From CAVRCA01 sp963719345 (lineage in GTDB: Bacteria > Pseudomonadota > Alphaproteobacteria > Acetobacterales > Acetobacteraceae): DNA of 64,000 nucleotides. The notes beneath the pieces are model-generated. The model was given only the letters and a program-made list of their open reading frames with translations. It had not been told where the DNA came from and did no database searches. Shown in pieces: positions 50,228-59,418 of this stretch. The DNA is taken from the NCBI GenBank assembly GCA_963719345.1, contig CAVRCA010000001.1, positions 186,001-250,000 on the forward strand. The letters run 5' to 3'. The translations under genes and the position numbers were made by a program. Position 1 is the stretch's first letter. The number at the start of each line of letters is the position of its first letter.

Positions 50228-53041
50228 ATGCCCGACACGCCCGCATCCGATCTCGCCCTCTCCTCCGTCGCCGAGCTGGCGCGTGACCTGCTGGCGGTCA
50301 CCGAGCGGGAGACCGGACGGCGGGATGAGGACCCGTTCGGCGATCCCGTGCTCTCGGTAGCGCTCGCCATCACCCGCCGCCTGGACGCCGAGGAAGTCAG
50401 CGAGCAGCAGCTCGGCGCCTTGGTGCGGCTGCTGCGCGACCAGGCGTTTGCGGACCGGGCACGCCGCATTGCGGCCTATGTCGGGGGTGCCGACATGCGG
50501 GCCAACGATGCCGTTCTTGTCGAGCTGGCGCGCCACCTGCACCGGCCGGACCCGGCGGACAGCCCGGTGCGCTGGGCGGAATACCGGGCACAAGTCGAGC
50601 GGACCCGCTTCGCCGCCGTGTTCACCGCCCATCCCACCTTCGCGCTGCCGCCCGACATCAACCGGGCGCTCGCCGAGGCCGCGACCGGGCACGACGTACC
50701 GCACTTCGCCTCCCATCGGCCGCCGCCGATCACGCTGCAGGCCGAGTTCGATCAGGCGCTGGTCGCGATCCGCAACGGGCGCGACGCGATCGACCGGCTG
50801 AACGCCGTGCTGCTGGACGTGGCGCGGGCCGCCTGGCCGGACCGCTGGAGCGAGCTGGTGCCGCGCCCGGTGATCCTGTCGAGCTGGGTCGGCTATGACA
50901 CCGACGGGCGCACCGACATCGGCTGGTGGGACACCCTGCGGCTGCGCCTCGAGATGAAGCAGTTGCAACTGCAACGGCTGCGCGGCCAATTCGCCGCAGT
51001 GCCGGGCGGCGAGGCACTGACCGAGCGCACCCAGATCGCGATCGAGGCGGTGCAGGAGCAGATCGCCGCCTGTCCTTCCGAACCGGCGCCGGAGCCGGTC
51101 GCGCGCTTCGCCCAGGCGCTGGTCCGCAAACGGGAGGCGGCGCTGGTCTCGCCGGAACCGCTGCTCGCCCTGCTTGGGCAGGCGATCGCCACGGCGCCGG
51201 ACGACGAGGCGCGGCTCGCCCTCTGCGTCGCCCGGGCCGGACTGGTCTCGCACGGCCTGTCGCTCGCGCACACGCATGTCCGACTCAACGCGGCACAAGT
51301 GCACAACGTCATGCGTCAGCGCCTCGGTATTTCCGACCCGCCGGAGGACCCGGCGCATCGCCGGGCGCTGCTCGCGTCGATCAATACGGCGCTCGACAAG
51401 GTCGAGCCGGTGCCGGTCGATTTCGGGGCGCTGCGGGTGGAGCAGGCATCGGCCGCACGCCTCATGATGACGGTCGCGCAGATCGCCAAGCACATCGACG
51501 GCTCGAAGCCGGTGCGTTTCCTGATCGCCGAGACGGAGAGCGGCTACACGTTGCTCGCCGCGCTGTGGCTGGCCCGGCGGCTCGGCGTCGAACGCCACAT
51601 CGAGATCAGCCCGCTGTTCGAGACCGCCAGTGCGCTGGAGTCCGGGGCAACGGTGCTGGAGGAGGCGCTGCGCAGCCCGCATTACCGGGATTACCTGCAA
51701 AAGACCGGCCAACTTGCACTGCAGTTCGGCTACTCGGACTCCGGCCGCTACGTCGGCCAGCTCGCGGCCAGCTACCTGATCGAGCGGCTGCGCCTGAAGA
51801 TCGCCGACACGCTCGCCCGCTTCGGCGTCACCGGGGTCGAGGTGATCCTGTTCGACACCCACGGCGAGGGCATCGGGCGCGGCGGCCACCCCGGTTCGTT
51901 GAACGACCGGCTGAAATATCTTTCTCCCACGGCCAGCCGGCAGGCGCTCAATCGGGCGGGGCTGACGGTGCGGGAGGAAAGCGCGTTCCAGGGCGGCGAC
52001 GGCTACCTGTTGTTCGGCACCCCGGAGCTGGCGCTTGCGACGGTCGCGCGGATCGCCGAGCACACCTTTCACCCCGCCGCCGGGCCGATCGAGGATCCGA
52101 TTTACGCCGATCCCGATTTCGTCGCCGACTTCTTCGCCACCATCAAGCAGGGCATGGAGCACCTGGTCGAGGATGCGGGCTACGCCGCGCTGCTCGGCGC
52201 CTTTGGCCCGGCGCTGCTCGACAGCACCGGCTCGCGCCCCTCGGCACGGCAGTCGGAGGGGGTCACGGCTGCCGGCCGCATCCGCCACCCGCGCGAGCTG
52301 CGGGCGATCCCCAACAACGCGATCCTCCAGCAGCTCGGCTGGTGCGCCAATACTTTGCAGGGGCTCGGGGCCGCGGCGGCCCGGCATCCCGAGACGTTCC
52401 GCGACATGAAGGCGAGCAGCCGGCGGTTCCGCCGCGCGCTCGACCTCGCCCAGCACGGCCTCGCCCACTCCGATCTCGACGTGCTGCGCGCGGTGGCCGG
52501 CACGCTCGACCCCGGATCGTGGCTGGACCGCGCCGCGCACACCCGGCGCCCCGGCCGGCGCGAGGCGCTGGTCGCCGTCGCGCGCGCCCTCGAGCGGCTC
52601 GACGTGTCGGCGTCGGTCCACGCGATGTTCCGGCGCATCCAGTCCGATCATCTGGCACTCAGGGTCGCCTGGCCGGACGCGCCGCACATGCAGCCACGCG
52701 AGGTGCTGCTGCACGCGGTTCGGCTGGCGCTCGTCCAGCGGATCTGGCTGCTGGCGACGGAAATCCCGGATTTTTCCCCCCGCCACAACGTCACCCGATC
52801 GATGCTGGACGCCGCCATCCTGCGGCTCGACATCGAGCCGGCTCTTTCCCAACTGGCGGAGATATTTCCGGCCTCGCCCGACCCGGCGGCCGAAGGCGAC
52901 TACGCCGAGCCTCCCGGCCCCCGCGAAACGGGCGCCTATGCGCGCGAGCACACCGAGATTTTCGATCCGATGCGCCGCATGTTCATGCTGGTGCGGGAGA
53001 TCGCCACGGCGGTGACGCACGAGGTGGGCGCGTTCGGCTGA
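50228..53041 (+). CDS. ppc: Divergent phosphoenolpyruvate carboxylase
   Basis: 937 residues, a little longer than E. coli PEPC. The active-site segment VFTAHPT (His-135) is kept, and VEVILFDTHGEGIGRGGHPG corresponds to the FHGRGGTVGRGG loop: the second Arg is kept but the first is replaced (THGEG). GGDRDGNP is replaced by GYDTDGRTDIGWWD, and the C-terminal RNTG end is missing; the protein stops at THEVGAFG. Internal GYSDSGRYVGQL resembles the conserved GYSDSxKD. So it is a real PEPC homologue of an atypical branch; carboxylase activity is plausible but not shown by sequence. The gene is intact and stands alone between DUF445 and the molybdoprotein. Confidence 0.75.
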   Translation: MPDTPASDLALSSVAELARDLLAVTERETGRRDEDPFGDPVLSVALAITRRLDAEEVSEQQLGALVRLLRDQAFADRARRIAAYVGGADMRANDAVLVELARHLHRPDPADSPVRWAEYRAQVERTRFAAVFTAHPTFALPPDINRALAEAATGHDVPHFASHRPPPITLQAEFDQALVAIRNGRDAIDRLNAVLLDVARAAWPDRWSELVPRPVILSSWVGYDTDGRTDIGWWDTLRLRLEMKQLQLQRLRGQFAAVPGGEALTERTQIAIEAVQEQIAACPSEPAPEPVARFAQALVRKREAALVSPEPLLALLGQAIATAPDDEARLALCVARAGLVSHGLSLAHTHVRLNAAQVHNVMRQRLGISDPPEDPAHRRALLASINTALDKVEPVPVDFGALRVEQASAARLMMTVAQIAKHIDGSKPVRFLIAETESGYTLLAALWLARRLGVERHIEISPLFETASALESGATVLEEALRSPHYRDYLQKTGQLALQFGYSDSGRYVGQLAASYLIERLRLKIADTLARFGVTGVEVILFDTHGEGIGRGGHPGSLNDRLKYLSPTASRQALNRAGLTVREESAFQGGDGYLLFGTPELALATVARIAEHTFHPAAGPIEDPIYADPDFVADFFATIKQGMEHLVEDAGYAALLGAFGPALLDSTGSRPSARQSEGVTAAGRIRHPRELRAIPNNAILQQLGWCANTLQGLGAAAARHPETFRDMKASSRRFRRALDLAQHGLAHSDLDVLRAVAGTLDPGSWLDRAAHTRRPGRREALVAVARALERLDVSASVHAMFRRIQSDHLALRVAWPDAPHMQPREVLLHAVRLALVQRIWLLATEIPDFSPRHNVTRSMLDAAILRLDIEPALSQLAEIFPASPDPAAEGDYAEPPGPRETGAYAREHTEIFDPMRRMFMLVREIATAVTHEVGAFG

Positions 53042-53108
53042 GTGCCGGACCGGCAGCCACAACGGGAGGCCGGTTTGGGCGTTCACGACGGACGGGAGGA
53101 GACCCCGG

Positions 53109-54207
53109 ATGCCCGACGCCGACCTCGACCGCAACAAACCCGACCTGATCGTCCACTCCGCACACCCGTTCAACGCCGAACCGCCGCTCGACCGGTTGCG
53201 TGCGTCGTTCGTGACCCCGCAACGCGGCCTTTACGTTCGCAGCCATGGAGCCATCCCGGCGCTCGACGCGGCGTCGCACCGCGTGTCGGTGGGAGGCAGG
53301 GTTGCCAGCCGGCTTGAACTCTCGGTCGCCGATCTTCGCCGCCGTTTCCCGGAGCGGACCGTCACCGCGGTCCTGCAATGCGCCGGCAATCGACGAGGCG
53401 ATCTGGCGCAGGTGCGTCCGGTCTCCGGCGATCCTTGGAGTGCAGGGGCGATCGGCAACGTGGCGTGGACCGGGGTCAGCCTGGCCGATGTGCTGCATGC
53501 GGCAGGGACCGAAACCAGCCCGGCAATGCATGTCGCGTTCGCCGCATGCGACGAGTGCGAGGTGGAAGGCGAGCGGTTCCGCTATGGTGCGTCCATCCCA
53601 ATGAGCAAGGCACTCGGTCCCGAAGTTCTGCTGGCCTGGCAGGCGAACGGCGAGGCGCTGGCGCCTGAGCACGGGTTTCCGATCCGGGTGGTGGTGCCGG
53701 GCTTCGCCGGGGCGCGCAGCCCGAAATGGCTGGCCGCCATCGAAGTGCGCGACACGCCGTCCGAGCAATCACATCCAGGCGCGCGACTACAAGCTGCTGC
53801 CACCCGACGTCACCAAGGAGACGGTAGACTGGGCCAAGGGGATCACGGTCAACGAGATGCCGCTGAACTCCGCCATCTGCGAGCCGGCGCCGCACGTAGT
53901 GTTGCCGGCCGGTCCGACCCGCCTGCGCGGCTGGGCGGTCGCGAGCGGTCGTGCGGTCGTGCGGGTCGACGTGACGGCCGATGCCGGTCGGACCTGGCGG
54001 CAGGCGGACCTCCGACAGGATGCGGGCGCACCTTGGAGCTGGACCTTTTGGGACGCCGTCCTCGACCTCCCGCCGGGCGACCATGAACTGAGCGTGCGGG
54101 CCTGGGATGCTGCCGGGCAGACCCAGCCGGCGCGACCGGCCGAGACCTGGAATTTCAAGGGCTATCTGAACACCGCATGGCACCGCGTGCCGGTGAGGAG
54201 CCGGTAA
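53109..54207 (+). CDS. Sulfite-oxidase-like molybdopterin protein, one-base frameshift
   Basis: About 366 residues. The molybdopterin domain has KPDLIVHSAHPFNAEPPLDR, the Mo-ligand Cys in AVLQCAGNRR, GAIGNVAWTGVSLADVL, YGASIPMSKAL and EHGFPIRVVVPGFAGARSPKW. One extra base at about 53763 (TCCGAGC, TCCAGC restores frame) breaks the link to NHIQARDYKLLPPDVTKE and the dimerisation domain (TRLRGWAVASG, SWTFWDAVLDLPPGDHEL, WNFKGYLNTAWHRVPV). No heme domain and no Tat signal are present, so it resembles plant-type or cytoplasmic sulfite oxidases. It would oxidise sulfite released by desulfonation. GGGAGGAGA precedes the ATG. Confidence 0.85.
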
Positions 54208-54209
54208 AT

Positions 54210-54224
54210 CCCGCATCGTGCGGG
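54210..54224. terminator. Small hairpin after the sulfite-oxidase-like gene
   Basis: CCCGCA pairs with TGCGGG around a TCG loop, two bases after the stop codon. It could end the transcript, but there is no T-run and the stem is only 6 bp, so the call is weak. Confidence 0.35.
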
Positions 54225-54307
54225 CGGGCCGATTGCAGCGCCAAGTGTTGCGCCGGGGACCGATGGAAGCCCATGCTGAAGCCAGGGCGACTGTGAGAAG
54301 CGGTGCC

Positions 54308-54472
54308 ATGAACGTTCGGCAAGAATTTGGTAGTACGTCAGTAGATCCTGGCGAGCGCTCGCGCGGCTGGAAGCTTTCGACACGTCAGTCCGGGTGGGGC
54401 GCTCGCTCCTGGGCGTTCGCGATCGTGGTGGTCGTGCTGGTCGCGTTGGGACTGCACCTGCTCTATCAGTGA
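54308..54472 (+). CDS. Small single-pass membrane protein
   Basis: 54 residues. A polar N-terminus (MNVRQEFGSTSVDPGERSRG) and one C-terminal membrane helix (WAFAIVVVVLVALGLHLLYQ). The stop TGA at 54470-54472 overlaps the GTG start of the peptidase gene at 54469, so the two are probably co-translated. No family recognised. Too short to be certain, but the clean helix and coupled stop favour a real gene. Confidence 0.5.
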   Translation: MNVRQEFGSTSVDPGERSRGWKLSTRQSGWGARSWAFAIVVVVLVALGLHLLYQ

Positions 54473-55471
54473 CGCCGGACAACCGTTTGATGGACATAGC
54501 TGGAGTGACCGTCGGCCATGCGACCGATCTGGCGCTCGGCTCGGGCGTGACGGCAATCCTGTTCGATCGGCCGTCATCCGCCTCCGTCGTGGTCCTCGGC
54601 GGTGCTCCGGGCGGCCGTGACATCGGATTGCTGGACCCGGCAATGACGGTGCAGCAGGTCGACGCCATCGTGACTGTCGGGCGGCTCGGCGTTCGGGCTG
54701 GATGCGGCGGGTGGGGTGCAGGCGGCGCTGCGCGAGGCGGGACGGGGATTGTCGGTCGGCGACGCGCTGGTGCCGATCGTGCCGCAAGCCATCCTGTTCG
54801 ACTTGCTGAACGGGGGCGACAAGAACTGGGGCCGGGTTTCTCCCTATGCGGAACTCGGCTACGCGGCGGCCCGGGCGGCCCGCCCGGGCGGGTTCGAACT
54901 CGGCTCCGTCGGTGCCGGGACCGGGGCGACGACCGCGACCGTGAAGGGAGGCCTCGGGTCGGCGAGCGCGGTGAGCGTCTCCGGGCATCGGGTTGGCGCC
55001 CTGGTCGCGGTCAACGCCCTGGGTTCGCCGCTGGTGGGCGAGGGGCCGCATTTCTGGGCCGCGCCGTTCGAACATGCGGGAGAATTCGGCGGCCTCGGCT
55101 GGCCGGCGCGCATCGGCCCGGAGCACCTGGCCGGGCGAGTCAAGGGTGGTCGCGCCACCGGCACGACGATCGGCGTGGTCGTTACCGACGCCGCGCTCGA
55201 CAAGGCGCAGGCGCACCGGCTGGCGGTGATGGCGCATGACGGACTGGCCCGTGCGCTGGTGCCGGCGCACGCCCCGCTCGATGGCGACACGCTGTTCGCG
55301 GCGGCGACCGGAGCACGCCCGCTCGCCGACCCGTTGGTGGACCTGACCGCCATCGGACACACCGCCGCCCTTGTGGTGGCCCGGGCAATCGCCCGGGGCG
55401 TCCACACCGCGACGTCGCTTCCCCATCCGTCCGCCCAGCCGGCCTGGCGCGAGCGGTTCGCCGCGACCTGA
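54469..55471 (+). CDS. P1-family (DmpA-like) aminopeptidase, one-base frameshift
   Basis: About 334 residues. It starts GTG at 54469 (VTPDNRLMDIAGVTVGHATD), the family's usual opening. After VQQVDAIVTVG the frame breaks at the GGG of 54679-54681; removing one G gives GGSAFGLDAAGGVQAAL, the conserved family segment, and the rest continues (VGDALVPIVPQAILFDLLNG, NWGRVSPYAELGYAAAR, SVGAGTGATTATVKGGLGSA, LVAVNALGSP). The nucleophile in DmpA is the Ser of a self-cleavage site; the matching segment here is GTTIGVVVTDAALDKAQAHR, where Gly-Thr-Thr precedes the usual region. Acts on N-terminal D-amino acids or beta-peptides in characterised relatives. Confidence 0.85.
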
Positions 55472-55557
55472 CGGCATCTTGCCCGAACACCGCGGCGATG
55501 TGCCTGCCGAAATCCTCGGTTGTTGAAGTCGTAAGCTTCCCGCGGCAATACACCCGT

Positions 55558-56425
55558 ATGCGCGTGCTGGTGCTGCTGTCCTGCCTGCTGCCTTCCTCGG
55601 TCGTCCTCGCGGCGCCCGCTGCCCGGGATCTTTCGGGCGCCGAACTCTGTCTTGAAGCCGTCGCCGCAGCGGAGCGGACCCAGGGCACGCCGGCGCGCCT
55701 GTTGGGCGCGATCAGCCGGGTGGAGAGCGGGCGGGTGGACCCGAGCACGGGCTCGGTCCGGCCCTGGCCGTGGACGATCAATGCCGAGGGCCAGGGCCGC
55801 GTCTTCGCCGTCAAGGCGGACGCCATTGCCGCAGTGCAAGCTCTAGAGGCACGCGGCGTCCGCTCCGTCGACGTCGGGTGCATGCAGGTGAACCTCATGT
55901 ATCATCCCGATGCCTTCCGCTCGCTCGAGGAGGCGTTTAATCCGCCTACCAACGCCAAATACGCCGCGCGCTTCCTGACGGCGCTCCATCGTGAGCTCGG
56001 CACCTGGGACCGCGCCGCCGCCGCGTACCACTCTCAGACCGGGGAACTCGGGACCGGGTACGCCAGCAAGGTCATGGCGGTCTGGGGCCGTCCGATGCCG
56101 GTGGGGTCGCCGCCGGCCGCTGAACGCCCGGCGGGTGGTGCGGGGAGCGCGTATGCGGCGTTTGCGGCGGCCGACCAGCAGTACCCGTGCGTTCGCGCCG
56201 CCGAGCACGATGTTCGCCGCCTTCGCCGATCCGGCGACGCTACCGGCCAGCTTGCGGGGCTTCGGCGGCCTGCCCGAGCGGGAGGGAGAGGCGGCGCAAG
56301 CCGGCGCATCAGCGGCGGCGGATCGGTCTGCTGCCATCGGCAACTCACGCCAGGGTTCAGCGGAGCAAACGAATCACCGTCGGCTGCGTTCACCTCGGAC
56401 AACTGCACGGAGGAAGGGCTCATGA
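55558..56425 (+). CDS. Lytic transglycosylase-like protein (SLT domain), probable frameshift near C-terminus
   Basis: The ATG at 55558 opens a signal peptide (VLVLLSCLLPSSVVLAAPA), then an SLT-like domain: LLGAISRVESGRVDPSTGSV with the catalytic Glu in SRVESG, WPWTINAEGQG, SVDVGCMQVNLMYHPDAF, NAKYAARFLTALHREL and WDRAAAAYHSQTGELG. The start frame turns Arg-rich after ADQQY near 56180 and fuses in frame to the next gene, whereas the +1 frame gives AFAPPSTMFAAFADPATLPA and ends at a TGA at 56423-56425 overlapping the next ATG. I therefore place one base shift at about 56160-56190. Cleaves peptidoglycan in the periplasm; a coating role in secretion systems is possible. Confidence 0.72.
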
Positions 56426-56868
56426 GAGCCATTGTGGTCGGATTGGTTGCGGCTGGTCTGTCGTTCGGCGTCGCCGGCGCCCAAACCAGCAGCGGATCGA
56501 CGGCAACCGGGACGGCACCTGGCGCCGCTGGGACGGGTACTGGTGGCGCGACCATGGGTAGTCCCGGCACCGGCACGACCGGGGTGGGGACGGGACCGGT
56601 CATCAACCGACCAGCGCTGAGCGGACCCGGGGCGGCGTCCGGGAACAACAATCAGGCGGTCGCGACCACCAACGCCAATGCGCCGCAGCCGGCCAAAGGC
56701 TCCAACAGCTTCACCATGGGCGAGGCGCGCTCCCGGATTGAGAAGGAAGGGTTCACCAACGTCACGGACCTGAAAAAGGACGATTTTGGCGTCTGGCGCG
56801 GCCACGGGAAGAAGAACGGCCAGACCGTCAGCGTCTGGCTCGACTACAAGGGCAACGTCGGCCAATAG
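56422..56868 (+). CDS. Secreted PepSY-like protein with Gly/Thr-rich linker
   Basis: 148 residues from the ATG at 56422, preceded by GGAAGG. Signal peptide VVGLVAAGLSFGVAGAQ, then ~75 residues of Gly/Thr/Ala-rich low-complexity sequence with repeats such as GTAPGAAGTGTGGAT and GSPGTGTTGVGTG, and a C-terminal domain FTMGEARSRIEKEGFTNVTD then LKKDDFGVWRGHGKKNGQTV and SVWLDYKGNVGQ. The end resembles PepSY / YpeB-like domains, which inhibit or bind peptidases and sense envelope state. Its start overlaps the +1-frame stop of the transglycosylase. Confidence 0.75.
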   Translation: MRAIVVGLVAAGLSFGVAGAQTSSGSTATGTAPGAAGTGTGGATMGSPGTGTTGVGTGPVINRPALSGPGAASGNNNQAVATTNANAPQPAKGSNSFTMGEARSRIEKEGFTNVTDLKKDDFGVWRGHGKKNGQTVSVWLDYKGNVGQ

Positions 56869-56906
56869 GCCTTGGCTCCGGCACTCGAATTGAGGAGATA
56901 AGATTT

Positions 56907-57615
56907 ATGGCACAGCGAACCATCGCGCGGATGTACGACAGCTACGAAACCGCCGCGCAGACAGTGAGCGACCTGGAGACGGCGGGAATCCCTCACTCCG
57001 ACATCAGCATCGTTTCCAACGATGCGAAACACCGGGATGCCGTGGCGGCGGGCACCGAGACCCATGCGGGCAGCGGCGCCGGGGCCGGAGCCTCGGTCGG
57101 CACCCTGCTCGGTGGCGGCGCCGGCCTGCTCGCCGGTATCGGCGCGCTGGCGATCCCGGGCGTCGGCCCGGTGGTCGCGGCGGGCTGGCTGATCGCCACC
57201 CTGACCGGGGCCGGCATCGGCGCCGCGGCGGGCGGCTTGGTCGGCTCGCTCACGGGCGCCGGCGTCAGCGAGGAGGACGCGAACGTCTACGGCGAGGGCG
57301 TGCGTCGTGGCGGCACCCTGGTGACGGTGCGTCTCGACGACTCGATGGCCGCTCGCGCCGAAGGCATCATGGCGCAGCGCGGGCCGGTGGACGTGCAGAC
57401 GCGTGGGGCGGAGTACCCGTCAGGGCGGCTGGAACCGGTTCGACGAGACCGCCGCGCCTTATGCCGGGTCCGCCTCGGGTGCGACCGGCGCGACCTTGGG
57501 CTCGACCACCGGCCCGTTGACCGATACGACCACTGGCTCGACCTTGGGCACGACGGCCGCCACGCCCACCGACACGACAGGCGCGGTCATTCCCCCGGTT
57601 CGGCCGGCGGGCTAA
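56907..57615 (+). CDS. YflT/17-kDa-type general stress protein, one-base frameshift
   Basis: The first ~165 residues: RMYDSYETAAQTVSDLETAG, IPHSDISIVSNDAKHRDA, then a glycine-zipper membrane stretch (GTLLGGGAGLLAGIGALAIP, VGPVVAAGWLIATLTGAGIG) and VTVRLDDSMAARAEGIMAQR, typical of YflT/DUF1269-like stress proteins of alphaproteobacteria. At 57416-57418 (CCC) one C too many shifts the frame; removing it gives EYRQGGWNRFDETAAPYAGS and a Thr/Gly-rich tail ending at the TAA at 57613-57615 instead of an Arg-rich tail. GAGGAGA lies 9 bases before the ATG. It is a plausible EcfG target, but I found no EcfG promoter motif. Confidence 0.78.
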
Positions 57616-57645
57616 CCACCGCGCCTCACGGCTGAGAGCTGGGAG

Positions 57646-57674
57646 CGATCCGGGCGTACGCAACGCCCGGATCG
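57646..57674. terminator. Strong bidirectional hairpin between convergent genes
   Basis: CGATCCGGGCGT (57646-57657) pairs perfectly with ACGCCCGGATCG (57663-57674), a 12-bp stem with a 5-base loop ACGCA. It lies 30 bp after the stress-protein stop and 10 bp before the enoyl-CoA hydratase stop on the other strand. No T-tract is present, so termination would rely on the stem or on factors. Confidence 0.7.
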
Positions 57675-57684
57675 TCCCACGCCG

Positions 57685-58494
57685 TCAGCCGCCGGTGAAC
57701 TCCGGTCGGCGCTTCTCGCCAAAGGCCGAAACCGCTTCCTGATGGTCGGTGCTTAGGTTGGACTGGGTCTCGAGGCTGAGGCTCAGATCCATCATCGAGT
57801 GGGCGAGCTGACGAAGCGGGATGTTGATGGTCTGCTTGGTCCAGCGGATCGATTTCACCGCCCCGGCCGCCAGCCGTCGGGCGAGGCCATACACCTTGTC
57901 GTCAAGCTCGGCTGCCGGCACCACGTGATTGATCAGGCCGATCCGTTCGGCTTCGGCCGCACTCATCAGGTCGCCCGTCAGCAGGTATTCCTTCGCCCGC
58001 GCGAAGCCGACGAGCTGCGGCCAGATCAGCGCCCCGCCGTCGCCCGCGACGAGCCCTGCGCTCACATGCGGGTCGCCGATTTTGGCGTGGTCCGCGGCGA
58101 TGATGATGTCGCACAGCAGCGCCACCGTGGCACCGAGGCCGACGGCATGACCGTTCACCCGCGCGATGATCGGCTTGTCGCATTCGAGCATCCGAAACAC
58201 GATGCGCTTGGCTTCCGGCATGCCGGCGTCCCAGAGCGCGGTGTCGTCGATCTTGGTCTGCATGGCGATGACGTTGCCGCCAGCGGAGAACGCCCGGCCG
58301 GCGCCGGTCAGCACCACGACATGCACGTCGGGGTCGTCGTTCACGTCGTCCCAGATCCGCGACAAGGAATTGTGCATGCCGGCGTTGAACGCGTTGAGAT
58401 TTTCCGGCGAGTTCAATGTGATCGTCAGCACCTTGCCTTCGCGTTCAACAAGCAGGCCGGCGTATTGCCGATAGTCGACGGTCTTCTGGACCAC
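57685..58494 (-). CDS. Enoyl-CoA hydratase/isomerase family protein
   Basis: 269 residues from the GTG at 58494, preceded by GGAGGAG 7 bases upstream; that ribosome binding site decides the start over the very long open frame. Crotonase motifs: ITLNSPENLNAFNAGMHNSL, VVVLTGAGRAFSAGGNVIAM (oxyanion hole Gly), IIARVNGHAVGLGATVALLC and GDPHVSAGLVAGDGGALIWP. The catalytic Glu usual in hydratases (GE..) is replaced in the GLVAGDGG region by Gly-Asp, so it may be an isomerase- or hydrolase-type crotonase. It is divergent from an amidohydrolase gene. Confidence 0.87.
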   Translation of the reverse strand: MVQKTVDYRQYAGLLVEREGKVLTITLNSPENLNAFNAGMHNSLSRIWDDVNDDPDVHVVVLTGAGRAFSAGGNVIAMQTKIDDTALWDAGMPEAKRIVFRMLECDKPIIARVNGHAVGLGATVALLCDIIIAADHAKIGDPHVSAGLVAGDGGALIWPQLVGFARAKEYLLTGDLMSAAEAERIGLINHVVPAAELDDKVYGLARRLAAGAVKSIRWTKQTINIPLRQLAHSMMDLSLSLETQSNLSTDHQEAVSAFGEKRRPEFTGG

Positions 58495-58590
58495 TGTTTT
58501 GCTCCTCCGGATCGTGGGCGCCCCGGCCGCGATGGTGGGTCGGACGGCGATGTGATGCAATGACCGGCGCGAGATCGGAGGAGAGCCGGG

Positions 58591-59418
58591 ATGCTGATCG
58601 TCGATGCGCAGGTACACATCTGGGGCGCCGATACGCCGGAGCGCCCCTGGCCCGCATTCGGCCGGGGCGCCGCGCACAGGAGAGAGCCGATGAGCGCGCC
58701 GGCGCTGCTGGCCGAGATGGATGCGGCCGGGGTCGACCGGGTAGTGATCGTCCCACCTTCCTGGGAGGGTGATCGCAACGATCTGGCACTCGAGGCGGCC
58801 CGAGACCATCCGGACCGGTTCGCCGTCATGGGACGGTTCACCATCGACCCGGCCAACCGCGACCTGCTCGCGGCCTGGCGCGGGCAGGCGGGCATGCTCG
58901 GCCTGCGCTTCGTCTACCGCCCGGAGATGACCTGGCTTGTCGATGACAGCGCCGACTGGCTGTTCCGGGAATGCGAGCGTCACGGGCTGCCGGTGATGAT
59001 CTTCTGCCCCGGCCATGTGGCCGAACTCGACCGGCTGGCGAGGCGTCATCCGGGGCTGCGGCTGGTATGTGACCATCTCGAACTGCGCCGCGCCAAGGAC
59101 GCCGAGGCGTTCGCCGATCTGCCGCAACTGCTGACGCTGGCAAAACACCCGAACGTGGCGGTGAAAGCCTCGGCGCTGCCGTGTCACTCCTCCGAGCCGT
59201 ACCCGTATCGCAACATCCACGACTACATCCGCCAGGTGTTCGACGCCTTTGGACCGCAGCGGATGTTCTGGGGTACCGACCTGACGCGATTGCCCTGCAC
59301 GTACCGGCAGGCAATGACGATGTTCACCGAGGAGCTGCCGTTCCTGTCGGAGACCGACAAGGAGTGGGTGATGGGGCGGGGCGTGTGCGAGTGGCTGGGC
59401 TGGCCGCCGCCGCGTTAG
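58591..59418 (+). CDS. Amidohydrolase-2 family metal-dependent hydrolase
   Basis: 275 residues. Starts MLIVDAQVHIWGADTPERPW, where the usual HxH is QVHIW (one His replaced by Gln). VDRVVIVPPSWEGDRNDLAL, GLRFVYRPEMTWLVDDSADW, PVMIFCPGHVAELDRLARRH, NVAVKASALPCHSS and QRMFWGTDLTRLPCTYRQAM follow, with the catalytic Asp in WGTDLTR. Relatives hydrolyse lactones (LigI-like) or decarboxylate aromatic acids. The last codon overlaps the stop of the convergent PrpD-like gene (TTAG). A role in aromatic catabolism is possible but unproven. Confidence 0.87.
   Translation: MLIVDAQVHIWGADTPERPWPAFGRGAAHRREPMSAPALLAEMDAAGVDRVVIVPPSWEGDRNDLALEAARDHPDRFAVMGRFTIDPANRDLLAAWRGQAGMLGLRFVYRPEMTWLVDDSADWLFRECERHGLPVMIFCPGHVAELDRLARRHPGLRLVCDHLELRRAKDAEAFADLPQLLTLAKHPNVAVKASALPCHSSEPYPYRNIHDYIRQVFDAFGPQRMFWGTDLTRLPCTYRQAMTMFTEELPFLSETDKEWVMGRGVCEWLGWPPPR

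Noticed and set aside
50135..53173. A ~1010-residue open frame antisense to the PEP carboxylase gene
   Set aside because: Arg-rich shadow frame with no recognisable motif.
55498..56868. Fusion of lytic transglycosylase and PepSY-like protein in one frame
   Set aside because: The linking region is off-frame Arg-rich, and the second part has its own signal peptide and ribosome binding site.
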